From Qipengyuania seohaensis (GTDB taxonomy: Bacteria; Pseudomonadota; Alphaproteobacteria; Sphingomonadales; Sphingomonadaceae), in contig NZ_CP024920.1 of the NCBI RefSeq assembly GCF_002795865.1, forward strand, positions 2,577,001-2,641,000: 64,000 nt of DNA, given 5' to 3'. Both the position numbers and the translations under genes were made by a program. Position 1 is the first letter of the stretch. Each line of letters begins with the position of its first letter. The notes beneath the pieces are model-generated. The model was given only the letters and a program-made list of their open reading frames with translations, did not search any database and was not told the origin of the DNA. Shown piece after piece: positions 43,960 to 52,690 of the stretch.

Positions 43960-44273
43960 GCGGGCTCGGTTGCGGCTTCTTCGCCCACTTCTTCCTCGTC
44001 CGGCACAACAGCCTCTTCGGGCCCATGTTGCAATTCGGAAAGTTCGGGATTGAGTGCGCTGGTCTTGCACACCTGGTCGCCCGCCACGATCGTCGCCGCG
44101 ATGCGCGACTGTTCCATCGCTTCGGGCGTGTTGTTGAAGGTCGGCACGATTGCTTGCGGCGCGATGCACTTGCGCACTTCGCGGCGGTCTTCCTCGACCG
44201 GGGTATCGGCTTCCTGGGCAAGCGACGGGGTAGCCAAAACGACGAGCGAAGATACGAAAAGGACAGCACGCAT
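43956..44273 (-). CDS. Small secreted hypothetical protein
   Basis: 105 residues. A Sec signal peptide (MRAVLFVSSLVVLATPSLAQ) is followed by an acidic chain with two cysteines (VRKCIAPQ and QVCKTSALNP) and a very acidic Glu-rich C-terminus. No family recognised. Its stop overlaps the imuB stop by four bases (convergent). It is the first of three minus-strand genes that lie between the two SOS operons. Confidence 0.65.
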   Translation of the reverse strand: MRAVLFVSSLVVLATPSLAQEADTPVEEDRREVRKCIAPQAIVPTFNNTPEAMEQSRIAATIVAGDQVCKTSALNPELSELQHGPEEAVVPDEEEVGEEAATEPA

Positions 44274-44328
44274 GGAAATCTCCTACGCGCGGACTTCTAC
44301 CGCCGCGCGCTTTCGCGTGCCTGAACCG

Positions 44329-44727
44329 TCAGCCTTCGGAAACCAGCGATGCCCTGCGCGAGCGCTTCTGGCCAAGCGGGATATTGCCGAACTTGGCCAC
44401 GGGTCCGGACTGGACCTCAACCTGTTCGACGGTCTCTTCCACGACGTGCATGGGGACCGGTCTTTCGAAAATGATGCCGCAGCTCTTGTCGTTCGCCCAG
44501 ACGATCTTGCCGAAATGTTCGTGCCCGTTCCAAGAAAGCAGGCCCGACACGCCTTCGGTAGGTGGATTGCTCGTCTCCAATCGCGCCCCGGCGTCGGAAA
44601 GGTCGGACAGGCGCCCGACCCGATCACCGCCCAGCATCTTGAGGGTAGCGGGGCAATCGACGGCATAGCGGGCGGTCGCTCGCCGTTCCTGCGGCGCTAT
44701 GGCTTGCTTCCTGCGGAATAGCCCCAC
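44329..44727 (-). CDS. PilZ domain protein
   Basis: 132 residues, one PilZ domain. The c-di-GMP-binding motifs are there: RRATARY (R-x3-R) near residue 16 and DLSDAGARL (D/N-x-S-x2-G) near residue 44. Soluble PilZ proteins act as c-di-GMP receptors controlling motility or polysaccharide. The start is at 44727 or a few codons later. Nothing around it shows which process it controls. Confidence 0.85.
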   Translation of the reverse strand: MGLFRRKQAIAPQERRATARYAVDCPATLKMLGGDRVGRLSDLSDAGARLETSNPPTEGVSGLLSWNGHEHFGKIVWANDKSCGIIFERPVPMHVVEETVEQVEVQSGPVAKFGNIPLGQKRSRRASLVSEG

Positions 44728-44808
44728 ACATTTTCTCCCCTTGGTTTCGCCTTGTGCGTTGCGAAGGGTAAATGTCGCGCTTCCCGACAGGATTACCGCG
44801 CCATTAGG

Positions 44809-44843
44809 AAACGGGCCGAAAGCGACAAGCTTCCGACCCGTTT
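44809..44843 (-). terminator. Probable terminator of the carbonic anhydrase gene
   Basis: A 14-base imperfect stem (12 pairs) AAACGGG..AAAG against CTT..CCCGTTT with a seven-base loop. On the minus strand it follows the carbonic anhydrase stop. The T run is short. Confidence 0.5.
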
Positions 44844-44860
44844 CAAGAGGTTATTCGCCG

Positions 44861-45583
44861 TTATTCGGGTGCGACGAGGAGGCGCGTCCCCAGCGGCTGG
44901 ATCGACCGGGCGGAGGGGCCGAGGTTGGCTTCCATCGCCGCGATCTGTTCCGCGCTGGCGGTCATCACTTCGTCGGCAACATGCCAGTTCACACCTTCGC
45001 TGCACGGCGGCGTGGTGAGCGAGCCCATGTAGCGATAGATGCCGGTGTCTTCGGGCACCATGTCGTTCACGTCGAATTCGACGGCGGCACCCTTTCCGGC
45101 TCCGACACCCGCCACGATGGTCTCAAGCGCGGGATTGGCGTCGCCTTCTTTGAACATGACTCCAAGAACGCCCAGTTCCCCTGTTTCGGTGGCGTGGACG
45201 AAGTGCGCGACGAGGGGATAGCGCTTGCCGCTGATCGCGTGTTCCGACGGGGTGTGGAAGTGAACCTGGATCAGGGCGAAATCCTTGCCACCCGAATTCA
45301 TTCCGAGGCCGGCGGGGAAGTCCACCTGGACCTTCTCCTTGCCGAGCACGATCGTGCCTGCGGTTTCGCCGAAGTTCGTTTCCAGTTCGATATCGCCGCG
45401 TGCATTGGCGGCACTGAGATCGATCGGCGACTGGTTCAGGCCTGCATCGCACATGGAATAGGCCGCGTTTACGGTAGCCCAGCGTTCGGGCGATACGCCG
45501 TCACTGAAGCTCCAGTCTTTTTCCTGCGCAGCGAGAGGCGTTGCCGCAAGACCGATCAAGGCGAGAGAAGCGAGATATTTCAT
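44861..45583 (-). CDS. Alpha-class carbonic anhydrase (periplasmic)
   Basis: 240 residues. Signal peptide about 1-20 (ATPLAAQ). Zinc ligands are H108 and H110 in QVHFHTPSEH and H127 in PLVAHFVH; the substrate pocket SLTTPPCSEGV is intact and the cysteine pair C45/C194-like could form the usual disulfide. Converts CO2 and water to bicarbonate and a proton in the periplasm. It is divergent from the LexA-controlled radical SAM operon but shows no LexA box on its own side. Confidence 0.93.
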   Translation of the reverse strand: MKYLASLALIGLAATPLAAQEKDWSFSDGVSPERWATVNAAYSMCDAGLNQSPIDLSAANARGDIELETNFGETAGTIVLGKEKVQVDFPAGLGMNSGGKDFALIQVHFHTPSEHAISGKRYPLVAHFVHATETGELGVLGVMFKEGDANPALETIVAGVGAGKGAAVEFDVNDMVPEDTGIYRYMGSLTTPPCSEGVNWHVADEVMTASAEQIAAMEANLGPSARSIQPLGTRLLVAPE

Positions 45584-45776
45584 TGCATACTCCAGACTGG
45601 CGACCAGAGGGTCGCTGAATGTAGGTATGCCGACGATGTCTTAGTTTCGTTTCTGACAGGCCGTCGGCGTTACTTACGTCCGACATCACGTGCGATTGCA
45701 CGCCAGAGGGGCCCGGTCCGTGGCGTTTATACGCGGAAGCTGCGGTGAGGTTCCCGCCAAATATAACTTTTGATAT

Positions 45777-45808
45777 TTGCGAATCCTACAGCGGAACGTA
45801 TAGTGAAC
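45777..45808 (+). promoter_or_regulatory. Radical SAM-udgX-dnaE2 promoter with overlapping LexA box
   Basis: TTGCGA (45777-45782), 16 bases, TATAGT (45799-45804). LexA box GAACGTATAGTGAAC at 45794-45808. The start codon follows two bases after the box, so the transcript start (about 45811) coincides with the ATG. Confidence 0.82.
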
Positions 45809-45810
45809 AA

Positions 45811-47055
45811 ATGGCCGCGCAAACTATCCTGCAGAAGCTCGAGATTCTCGCCGATGCGGCGAAATACGATGCTTCCTGCGCCTCGTCCGGCACGGCGAAG
45901 AAGAACAGCCTTGGCGGCAAGGGGATCGGTTCGACCGAAGGGATGGGCATCTGCCACGCCTATGCGCCCGATGGCCGCTGTATCTCGCTGCTCAAGATAC
46001 TGCTTACCAACCACTGCGTGTTCGACTGCCATTACTGCGTCAATCGTAAGAGCTCCAACGTGGCGCGGGCGCGCTTCACCCCGCAGGAAGTGGTCGACCT
46101 GACGCTGGCCTTCTACCGGCGCAATTACATCGAGGGGCTGTTCCTCTCCTCCGGCATCGTGAAGAATTCGAACCACACGATGGAGCAGATCGTCGAGGTC
46201 GCGCGGATCTTGCGCGAAGAGCACGATTTTCGCGGCTACATTCACCTCAAGACCATACCCGAGGCCGATCCGGAGATTGTCCACCAGGCGGGGCTTTATG
46301 CCGACCGGGTCTCCATCAATGTCGAACTGCCGACCGACAGCGGCCTCACCCGCCTCGCGCCAGACAAGGACGCGCGGCAGATCGAAGGCGCGATGGGCAA
46401 GGTGAAGGCCGACCTGGTCGAGGCGAAGGATGCGAGGAAGCGTTTCCGCCACGCGCCGCGCTTCGCGCCCGCAGGACAGTCGACGCAGATGATCGTCGGT
46501 GCCGATGCCGCGACCGATGCGGATATCGTTGGCAAGGCGAGCCGGCTCTACGACAATTTCCGTCTGCGCCGCGTCTATTACAGCGCCTTTTCGCCGATAC
46601 CCGATGCCAGCGCCGTGCTGCCGCTGAAGCGTCCGCCGCTGATCCGCGAACACCGGCTCTACCAGTCCGACTGGCTGATGCGCTTCTATGGCTACAAGCC
46701 TTCGGATGTGATGCAGGCGACCGAGGCGGACGGAAACCTGCCGCTCGACATCGATCCCAAGCTCGCCTGGGCATTGAAGTTCCGCGAGGCTTTTCCGGTC
46801 GACGTGAACCGCGCGAGCAAGGAGCAATTGCTGCGTGTGCCGGGGCTGGGCGTGAAGGCGGTGGGCAAGATCCTCGCCAGCCGCCGCCACCGCGCGCTGC
46901 GGCTGGACGACGTGGCACTGCTCACCCAGTCGATCACCAAGGTGCGACCTTTCATCTGCACCGTCGATTGGCGGCCTATCACGCTGACCGACCGCGCGGA
47001 TTTGCGCAGCCTGCTCGCGCCGAAGTCGGAACAGCTTGAATTGTTCGCCGCATGA
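45811..47055 (+). CDS. SOS-linked radical SAM protein (putative DNA modification/repair, TIGR03916 type)
   Basis: 414 residues. The radical SAM motif C-x3-C-x2-C is C69, C73 and C76 in HCVFDCHYCVNR; the barrel continues through EGLFLSSGI and HLKTIPEADPEI. The C-terminus has a helix-hairpin-helix, VNRASKEQLLRVPGLGVKAVGKIL in part (LRVPGLGVKAVGKILA), which binds DNA. Earlier frame to 45745 would start before the promoter, so ATG 45811 is chosen. The reaction is unknown. Its stop overlaps the UdgX start by ATGA, and both lie under a LexA box together with dnaE2. Confidence 0.88.
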   Translation: MAAQTILQKLEILADAAKYDASCASSGTAKKNSLGGKGIGSTEGMGICHAYAPDGRCISLLKILLTNHCVFDCHYCVNRKSSNVARARFTPQEVVDLTLAFYRRNYIEGLFLSSGIVKNSNHTMEQIVEVARILREEHDFRGYIHLKTIPEADPEIVHQAGLYADRVSINVELPTDSGLTRLAPDKDARQIEGAMGKVKADLVEAKDARKRFRHAPRFAPAGQSTQMIVGADAATDADIVGKASRLYDNFRLRRVYYSAFSPIPDASAVLPLKRPPLIREHRLYQSDWLMRFYGYKPSDVMQATEADGNLPLDIDPKLAWALKFREAFPVDVNRASKEQLLRVPGLGVKAVGKILASRRHRALRLDDVALLTQSITKVRPFICTVDWRPITLTDRADLRSLLAPKSEQLELFAA

Positions 47056-48488
47056 CCGCGCTCCAGCACGTCAAGCTAGGCACCTATTACGTGGTGCATT
47101 TGCCCGAAGCCGATGACTTCGATTTCTGGCGCGAGAGGGCGCGCGCGCTGGTCCAGAGCGATGTGCCGCCCGACCGCGTGGCCTGGGTCGAGCCGGGCGG
47201 GAGCGGCGACCTGTTCGCTCACGGCGAGCGGCGCATGCCCGTGCCGCCGATGGATGCGAAGCCGGTGCGTGCCAACCGCCGCTTCGTCAGCCTGGCAAGA
47301 AATGCGATCCTGCACTCCGATCCGGAACGGTTCGCGCTGCTCTACCGCCTGCTCTGGCGGCTCCAGTCTTCCCCGCGGATGATGGAAGACAAGGCGGATC
47401 CCGATGTCCGCCGGGTGGAGGAACTCGACAAGAATGTACGGCGCGACAGCCACAAGATGCACGCCTTCGTCCGCTTCCGGCTGGTGGAAAGTGAAGACGA
47501 AGACGTGGGCGAGCATTACGTCGCCTGGTTCGAACCCGACCACCACATCCTGCGCGCCAATGCCGGCTTCTTCATGCGCCGCTTCTCGAACATGCGCTGG
47601 TCGATCCTGACCCCGCGCGGAAGCCTGCACTGGGATACCGAGACCATGTCCGAAGGCCCGCCCGCCGAGCGCCACGATGCGCCCGGCGGCGATCCGATGG
47701 AGGACCTGTGGCGCACCTATTACGCTTCCATCTTCAACCCCGCGCGGCTGAAGATCGGCGCGATGCTGAAGGAGATGCCGAAGAAATACTGGAAGAACAT
47801 GCCGGAGGCTTCGCTCATTCCCGAGCTTGTCGCAGGCGCACAGGGGCGCGAGGCCAGGATGGTCGAAAAAGGCGCGCTGGAGTTCGAAGAACGCCCCGAT
47901 ACGCTCGCCGCGATCGATAAGGCGATCCACGCCTGCCGCAAGTGTCCCATCGGCCAGCTCGACAACCATGCCGTCATGGGCGAGGGGCCGCAGGATGCCG
48001 CATTGATGATCGTCGGCGAACAGCCCGGCGATCAGGAGGACCAGACCGGTCGGCCTTTCGTAGGGCCTGCCGGGCAATTGCTCGACACGCATCTGGAGAA
48101 GGTCGGCATCGACCGGCGCGCGGCCTACGTCACCAATGCGGTGAAGCATTTCAAATACGTCCAGCGCGGCAAGCGGCGGCTGCACCAGAACCCCGGCGCG
48201 AAGGAGATCGACACCTGCCGCTGGTGGATCGAGGGCGAGCGCGCGATCGTGCAGCCAAAGCTGGTGCTCGCCATGGGGGCCAGCGCGGCGCGAGGGTTGC
48301 TGGGCAAGACCGTGAGTATCTCCAGGGTCCGCGGCGCGCCGATCCCGCTGGAGGACGGCAGCGAGCTCTGGGTCACCGCTCATCCATCCTACCTGCTGCG
48401 TCTCGAAGGTGCCGCGCGCGAGGAGCAGGCGCAGCTGTTCGATGCCGACCTCGCCGCCGTCCGCGCGCGGCTGGAGGAACTGGCGTGA
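47052..48488 (+). CDS. udgX: DUF4130-UdgX fusion: uracil-DNA glycosylase of the self-crosslinking type
   Basis: 478 residues. The N-terminal part (about 1-250) is DUF4130 (TIGR03915), the usual partner of the radical SAM protein; the C-terminal part (about 285-478) is a family-IV-like uracil-DNA glycosylase. GEQPGDQED (322-330) and the loop KRRLH (374-378) match UdgX, in which the loop histidine binds covalently to the abasic site after uracil removal. Cysteines C295, C298 and C389 could hold an Fe-S cluster, the fourth ligand is not obvious. dnaE2 begins two bases after its stop. Confidence 0.88.
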   Translation: MTALQHVKLGTYYVVHLPEADDFDFWRERARALVQSDVPPDRVAWVEPGGSGDLFAHGERRMPVPPMDAKPVRANRRFVSLARNAILHSDPERFALLYRLLWRLQSSPRMMEDKADPDVRRVEELDKNVRRDSHKMHAFVRFRLVESEDEDVGEHYVAWFEPDHHILRANAGFFMRRFSNMRWSILTPRGSLHWDTETMSEGPPAERHDAPGGDPMEDLWRTYYASIFNPARLKIGAMLKEMPKKYWKNMPEASLIPELVAGAQGREARMVEKGALEFEERPDTLAAIDKAIHACRKCPIGQLDNHAVMGEGPQDAALMIVGEQPGDQEDQTGRPFVGPAGQLLDTHLEKVGIDRRAAYVTNAVKHFKYVQRGKRRLHQNPGAKEIDTCRWWIEGERAIVQPKLVLAMGASAARGLLGKTVSISRVRGAPIPLEDGSELWVTAHPSYLLRLEGAAREEQAQLFDADLAAVRARLEELA

Positions 48489-48489
48489 G

Positions 48490-51400
48490 ATGCCCGAGAA
48501 CGACCTCCAGATACCCAAGCGGACGATCGAGCTCGATCCTGCGGGCATAGACGCCCCGCAGCGCAGCGCCTTTGTCGAGCTTGGCCTCGTCTCCTGCTTC
48601 AGCTTCCTGCGCGGGGCGTCCGATGCGGTCGACCTCGTGTTGCAGGCGCGCGCGCTGGGTTATGACGCGGTGGGGATCGCCGATGCCAATACGATGGCGG
48701 GCGTCGTGCGCGTCCATACCGAGGCGAAAACGCTCAAGCTGAAACCGTGCATCGGCTGCCGGATCGAAACGGTCGAGGGGCTGGCCTTCCTCGCCTATCC
48801 CAAGAACCGCAAGGCCTATGGTCGCCTGTGCCGCCTCATTTCCGCCGGGCGCATGCGCACCCTGTCGGGCGAATGGCAGGAGAAGGGCGAATGCGACATC
48901 TCCCTGCCGATGCTGTCCGCGCATAGCGAGGGGGTGCAGCTGATCCTGCTGCCTCCGCGCGACCTCGCGCGCGAGTTCACCGTGCCCGCATGGGCGAGTA
49001 ATGTCGTGGGTCTTGCAGGCGAAAAGGTACAGGACCTGGTCGCTGCCCCGTTCAAGGACATCGTGCCGCATCTCGCCGCAGGCCTGCCGACCCTGCGCCA
49101 TATCGCAGCGGCCTTCCTCTACACCGATAGCGATGTGGCGCGGATCGAGCGGCTCGATGCGCTCGCCCGCGCGAACGGCCTCTCCATCCTCGCCACCAAC
49201 GACGTGCATTACGCGACGCCCGACAGGCGTCCGCTGCAGGACGTCATGACCGCGATCCGGCACAAGACCACCGTGGCGCGGGCCGGGCACCTGCTCCACG
49301 GCAATGCCGAGCGTTACCTGAAACCGCCCGAGACCATGTGCCGCCTGTTCGAACGCTGGCCGCACGCCATTTCCGCCGCACGCGAAGTGGCCGATGCCTG
49401 CAACTTCAGCCTCGACGAGCTCAAATACGAATATCCCGAGGAACTCTATCCCGGCGGCGTCGAACCGCAGGAATACCTCGAAAGCGAAACATGGAAGGGC
49501 GCGCAATGGCGCTATCCGGCGGGCATTCCCGATAGCGTGACCGAAACGCTGCACAAGGAACTGGCGCTGATCGGGAAGATGGACCTCGCGCGGTATTTCC
49601 TGACCATCAAGGACATCGTCGATTTCGCACGCGAGAAGGTCGACCCGCCGATCCTGTGCCAGGGGCGCGGCAGCGCCGCCAATTCGGCCGTGTGCTACTG
49701 CCTCGGCATCACCAATGTCGACCCTGCACAGCACCAGTTGCTGTTCGACCGCTTCATCTCCGAAGACCGCAAGGAACCGCCCGATATCGACGTCGATTTC
49801 GAGCACGAGCGGCGCGAGGAAGTGATCCAGTATCTCTATCGCAAATACGGTCGCCACCGCGCCGGACTCTGCGCCACGGTGATCCACTATCGCCCGCGCA
49901 TGGCGATCCGCGAAGTGGTCAAGGCGATGGGGCTGACCGAGGACGTGACCGCCGCGCTCGCCAAGACGGTTTGGGGCGGGTGGGGTCGCGAAATCAGCGA
50001 GAAACACGCGCAAGAGACGGGCATGGACGTGACCGATCCGCACCTGAAGCGGGTTCTCAAGCTGACCGAGCAAATGATTGGAATGCCGCGCCATTTGTCG
50101 CAGCACGTCGGCGGGTTCATCCTTACCGAAGGCGCGCTCACCGAAACGGTGCCGGTGGGCAATGGCGCCATGCCCGATCGCAGTTTCATCGAATGGGACA
50201 AGGACGATATCGAGGCGCTAGGCATCCTCAAGGTCGATGTGCTGGCGCTGGGCATGCTGACCTGCATCAGGAAATGCCTCGACCTGCTCGACGATCATCA
50301 CGGCCGCACGCTGACGCTGGCCAATGTCCCGCGCGAGGACCCGGAGACCTATGCCATGCTGCGGACAGGGGACTCGCTCGGCGTCTTCCAGGTCGAAAGC
50401 CGGGCGCAGATGAACATGCTGCCGAGGCTGCGCCCGCGCCAGTTCTACGATCTCGTCATCCAGGTCGCCATCGTGCGCCCCGGCCCGATCCAGGGCGACA
50501 TGGTCCACCCCTACCTGAAGCGCCGTCGCGGGGCCGAACCCGTGGTTATCCCTGCGCCAAGTCCGCAGCACGGCCCGCCGGACGAGCTGTCGAGCATTCT
50601 CGAGCGTACGCTGGGCGTCCCGATCTTCCAGGAACAGGCGATGAAGATCGCCCTCGACGCGGCGAAGTTTTCGTCCAAGGAGGCGAACCGCCTGCGCAAG
50701 GCCATGGCCACATTCCGCAGCCGCGGGATGGTGGACGAGCTTCAGGACATGATGGTCGAGCGCATGGTCACGCGCGGCTACGACCGCGAGTTCGCGCAGC
50801 GCTGCTTCAACCAGATCCGCGGTTTCGGCGAATACGGCTTTCCCGAAAGCCACGCGGCGAGCTTCGCTCACCTTGTCTACGTGTCGAGCTGGCTCAAATG
50901 CCACTTCCCCGCCGCCTTCGCCTGCGCGCTGCTCAATTCGCAGCCGATGGGTTTTTATGCGCCTGCGCAGATCGTGCGCGATGCGGCGGAACACGGCGTG
51001 CGCGTGCTGCCGGCGGACGTGAATCTGTCGCAGTGGGATTGCACGCTGGAACGGAACGGAGAAGGCAGGGCGGGTGCGGGCGACAGCGGACGGCTCGACA
51101 AGCATATCGCGCTGCGCCTTGGCCTGCGTCAGATCGACGGGCTGCCCGAAGCGGTTGCGGCGCAGCTGATCGCCGAACGCGAGGCCAACGGTGCCTATGC
51201 CGATGTGCGCGCGCTGCGCGACCGCGCTCGCACCAGCCCCGCGCATGTCGAACGGCTCGCCAGCGCCGATGCCTTCGGTTCGATGCAGCTGACCCGCAGG
51301 CAGGCCCTGTGGGATGCGCGCAGCCTTGTCGGCGGGCCCGACCTGCCGCTTTTCGCCGCCGCTGCAGCGCGGGACGAGGGGGCCGAAAAACAGCCTACGC

Positions 51401-52029
51401 GCCTGCCGCAGATGCCGCTGTCGGAAGAGGTCGTCGCGGATTACCAGACCACGCGCCTCAGCCTGAAGGCGCACCCCATGGCCTTCCTGCGCGCAAGCCT
51501 TGCCGAACGCGGCTTCGTGCGCGCCTGCGACCTGCGCGCGAAGAAATTCCGCTCCATGGTCCATGTCGCAGGCGTGGTGCTGATCCGCCAGCGTCCGGGC
51601 AGCGCCAAGGGCGTGTGCTTCATCACGCTGGAAGACGAGACGGGCGTGATCAATCTCGTCGTCTGGCCGGACCTGAAGGAAAAGCAGCGCCGCGTGGTCA
51701 TGGGCGCGCGCCTGATGGAGGTGCGCGGGCGTGTCGAATATGATGACGAAGTGATCCATGTGATCGCGCAGCACATGACCGATGCGACCGGGGAACTGCA
51801 CAAGCTGTCCGACGACATGCTCAACGCTCCGCTCGCACGTGCCGATCACGTCTCTTCGCCGCTACCGGATAAGTTCAATCCACGCGATAATCTGCGCGAG
51901 GGCAAGGACGATCCCTACCAGCCCATCGAGCCGTGGCAGGAACCGCCGCCGGGCAATCGCGAATGCGGCTGGCATGGCAGCCACCCGCGCGATGTGCGCA
52001 TCATTCCGAAATCGCGCGACTTCCATTGA
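48490..52029 (+). CDS. dnaE2: Error-prone DNA polymerase III alpha-like subunit DnaE2 (ImuC)
   Basis: 1179 residues. The order is PHP domain (about 25-270), polymerase palm with PDIDVDFEHERREEV (catalytic aspartates), fingers, helix-hairpin-helix near 880-920 and a C-terminal OB fold (VHVAGVVLIRQRPGS). DnaE2 performs translesion synthesis with ImuA and ImuB after DNA damage and causes induced mutations. I chose ATG at 48490, two bases after the udgX stop. It is normally found next to imuAB; here it sits in a second LexA-controlled operon about 6.5 kb away. Confidence 0.93.
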   Translation: MPENDLQIPKRTIELDPAGIDAPQRSAFVELGLVSCFSFLRGASDAVDLVLQARALGYDAVGIADANTMAGVVRVHTEAKTLKLKPCIGCRIETVEGLAFLAYPKNRKAYGRLCRLISAGRMRTLSGEWQEKGECDISLPMLSAHSEGVQLILLPPRDLAREFTVPAWASNVVGLAGEKVQDLVAAPFKDIVPHLAAGLPTLRHIAAAFLYTDSDVARIERLDALARANGLSILATNDVHYATPDRRPLQDVMTAIRHKTTVARAGHLLHGNAERYLKPPETMCRLFERWPHAISAAREVADACNFSLDELKYEYPEELYPGGVEPQEYLESETWKGAQWRYPAGIPDSVTETLHKELALIGKMDLARYFLTIKDIVDFAREKVDPPILCQGRGSAANSAVCYCLGITNVDPAQHQLLFDRFISEDRKEPPDIDVDFEHERREEVIQYLYRKYGRHRAGLCATVIHYRPRMAIREVVKAMGLTEDVTAALAKTVWGGWGREISEKHAQETGMDVTDPHLKRVLKLTEQMIGMPRHLSQHVGGFILTEGALTETVPVGNGAMPDRSFIEWDKDDIEALGILKVDVLALGMLTCIRKCLDLLDDHHGRTLTLANVPREDPETYAMLRTGDSLGVFQVESRAQMNMLPRLRPRQFYDLVIQVAIVRPGPIQGDMVHPYLKRRRGAEPVVIPAPSPQHGPPDELSSILERTLGVPIFQEQAMKIALDAAKFSSKEANRLRKAMATFRSRGMVDELQDMMVERMVTRGYDREFAQRCFNQIRGFGEYGFPESHAASFAHLVYVSSWLKCHFPAAFACALLNSQPMGFYAPAQIVRDAAEHGVRVLPADVNLSQWDCTLERNGEGRAGAGDSGRLDKHIALRLGLRQIDGLPEAVAAQLIAEREANGAYADVRALRDRARTSPAHVERLASADAFGSMQLTRRQALWDARSLVGGPDLPLFAAAAARDEGAEKQPTRLPQMPLSEEVVADYQTTRLSLKAHPMAFLRASLAERGFVRACDLRAKKFRSMVHVAGVVLIRQRPGSAKGVCFITLEDETGVINLVVWPDLKEKQRRVVMGARLMEVRGRVEYDDEVIHVIAQHMTDATGELHKLSDDMLNAPLARADHVSSPLPDKFNPRDNLREGKDDPYQPIEPWQEPPPGNRECGWHGSHPRDVRIIPKSRDFH

Positions 52030-52051
52030 GGCCGCGGTTAAGGGCGCAGGC

Positions 52052-52690
52052 GTGATCCCCGCCGAAACCCTCCTCGCATTCCTGATCGTCACGGCCACGA
52101 CCAGCATCGTGCCAGGCCCGTCGATGATGTTCGTCATGGGGCAGGCCATCTGGCGCGGGCCGCGCTCGGGCTGGGCGGCACTGATGGGCATGCAGGTCGG
52201 CTATTTCGTCTGGTGGGCTTTCGCGGCGCTCGGGCTTGGTGCCTTGGCGAGCGCCTATCCGTTGGCTTTCCGCCTCCTCGCAATTGCCGGTGTAGCCTAC
52301 CTCGGGTGGCTCGGTTTGAAGGCAATCCGTCATTCTTTCCACGCGGACGAAGGCGAGGGTGAAGCGCCGTCGCGCAAGGTATCCAACCATGCTTTCCGTG
52401 ACGGTATCGCGGTCGCGATCGGCAATCCAAAGTCCCTTGTCTACATGCTTGCGATCATCCCGCCTTTCGTAGATCCGGAGCGGAGCGTGCCGATGCAAAT
52501 CGTCGTGTTGGCCCTGGTCGCCCTAGTGGCCGACCTTGTCATCGGGTGGCTGTATATTGCAGCCGGAAAACGGCTCGCCCGGTTGATGGAGCGCGCGGCA
52601 ACACGCGTCTGGATCGATCGGGGCATCGGAATCGTATTCATCCTGATAGCGATCGCCATCCTGGTCGATCTCATGGGTACGCAGATTTGA
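52052..52690 (+). CDS. LysE family exporter
   Basis: 212 residues, five or six helices. Typical parts are PGPSMMFVMGQAI (helix 1) and NPKSLVYMLAIIPPFVDP (helix 4), the LysE/RhtB pattern for amino-acid export. I chose GTG at 52052; the upstream open frame is a shadow of dnaE2. It follows dnaE2 by 22 bases and may share its transcript. Substrate unknown. Confidence 0.83.
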   Translation: MIPAETLLAFLIVTATTSIVPGPSMMFVMGQAIWRGPRSGWAALMGMQVGYFVWWAFAALGLGALASAYPLAFRLLAIAGVAYLGWLGLKAIRHSFHADEGEGEAPSRKVSNHAFRDGIAVAIGNPKSLVYMLAIIPPFVDPERSVPMQIVVLALVALVADLVIGWLYIAAGKRLARLMERAATRVWIDRGIGIVFILIAIAILVDLMGTQI

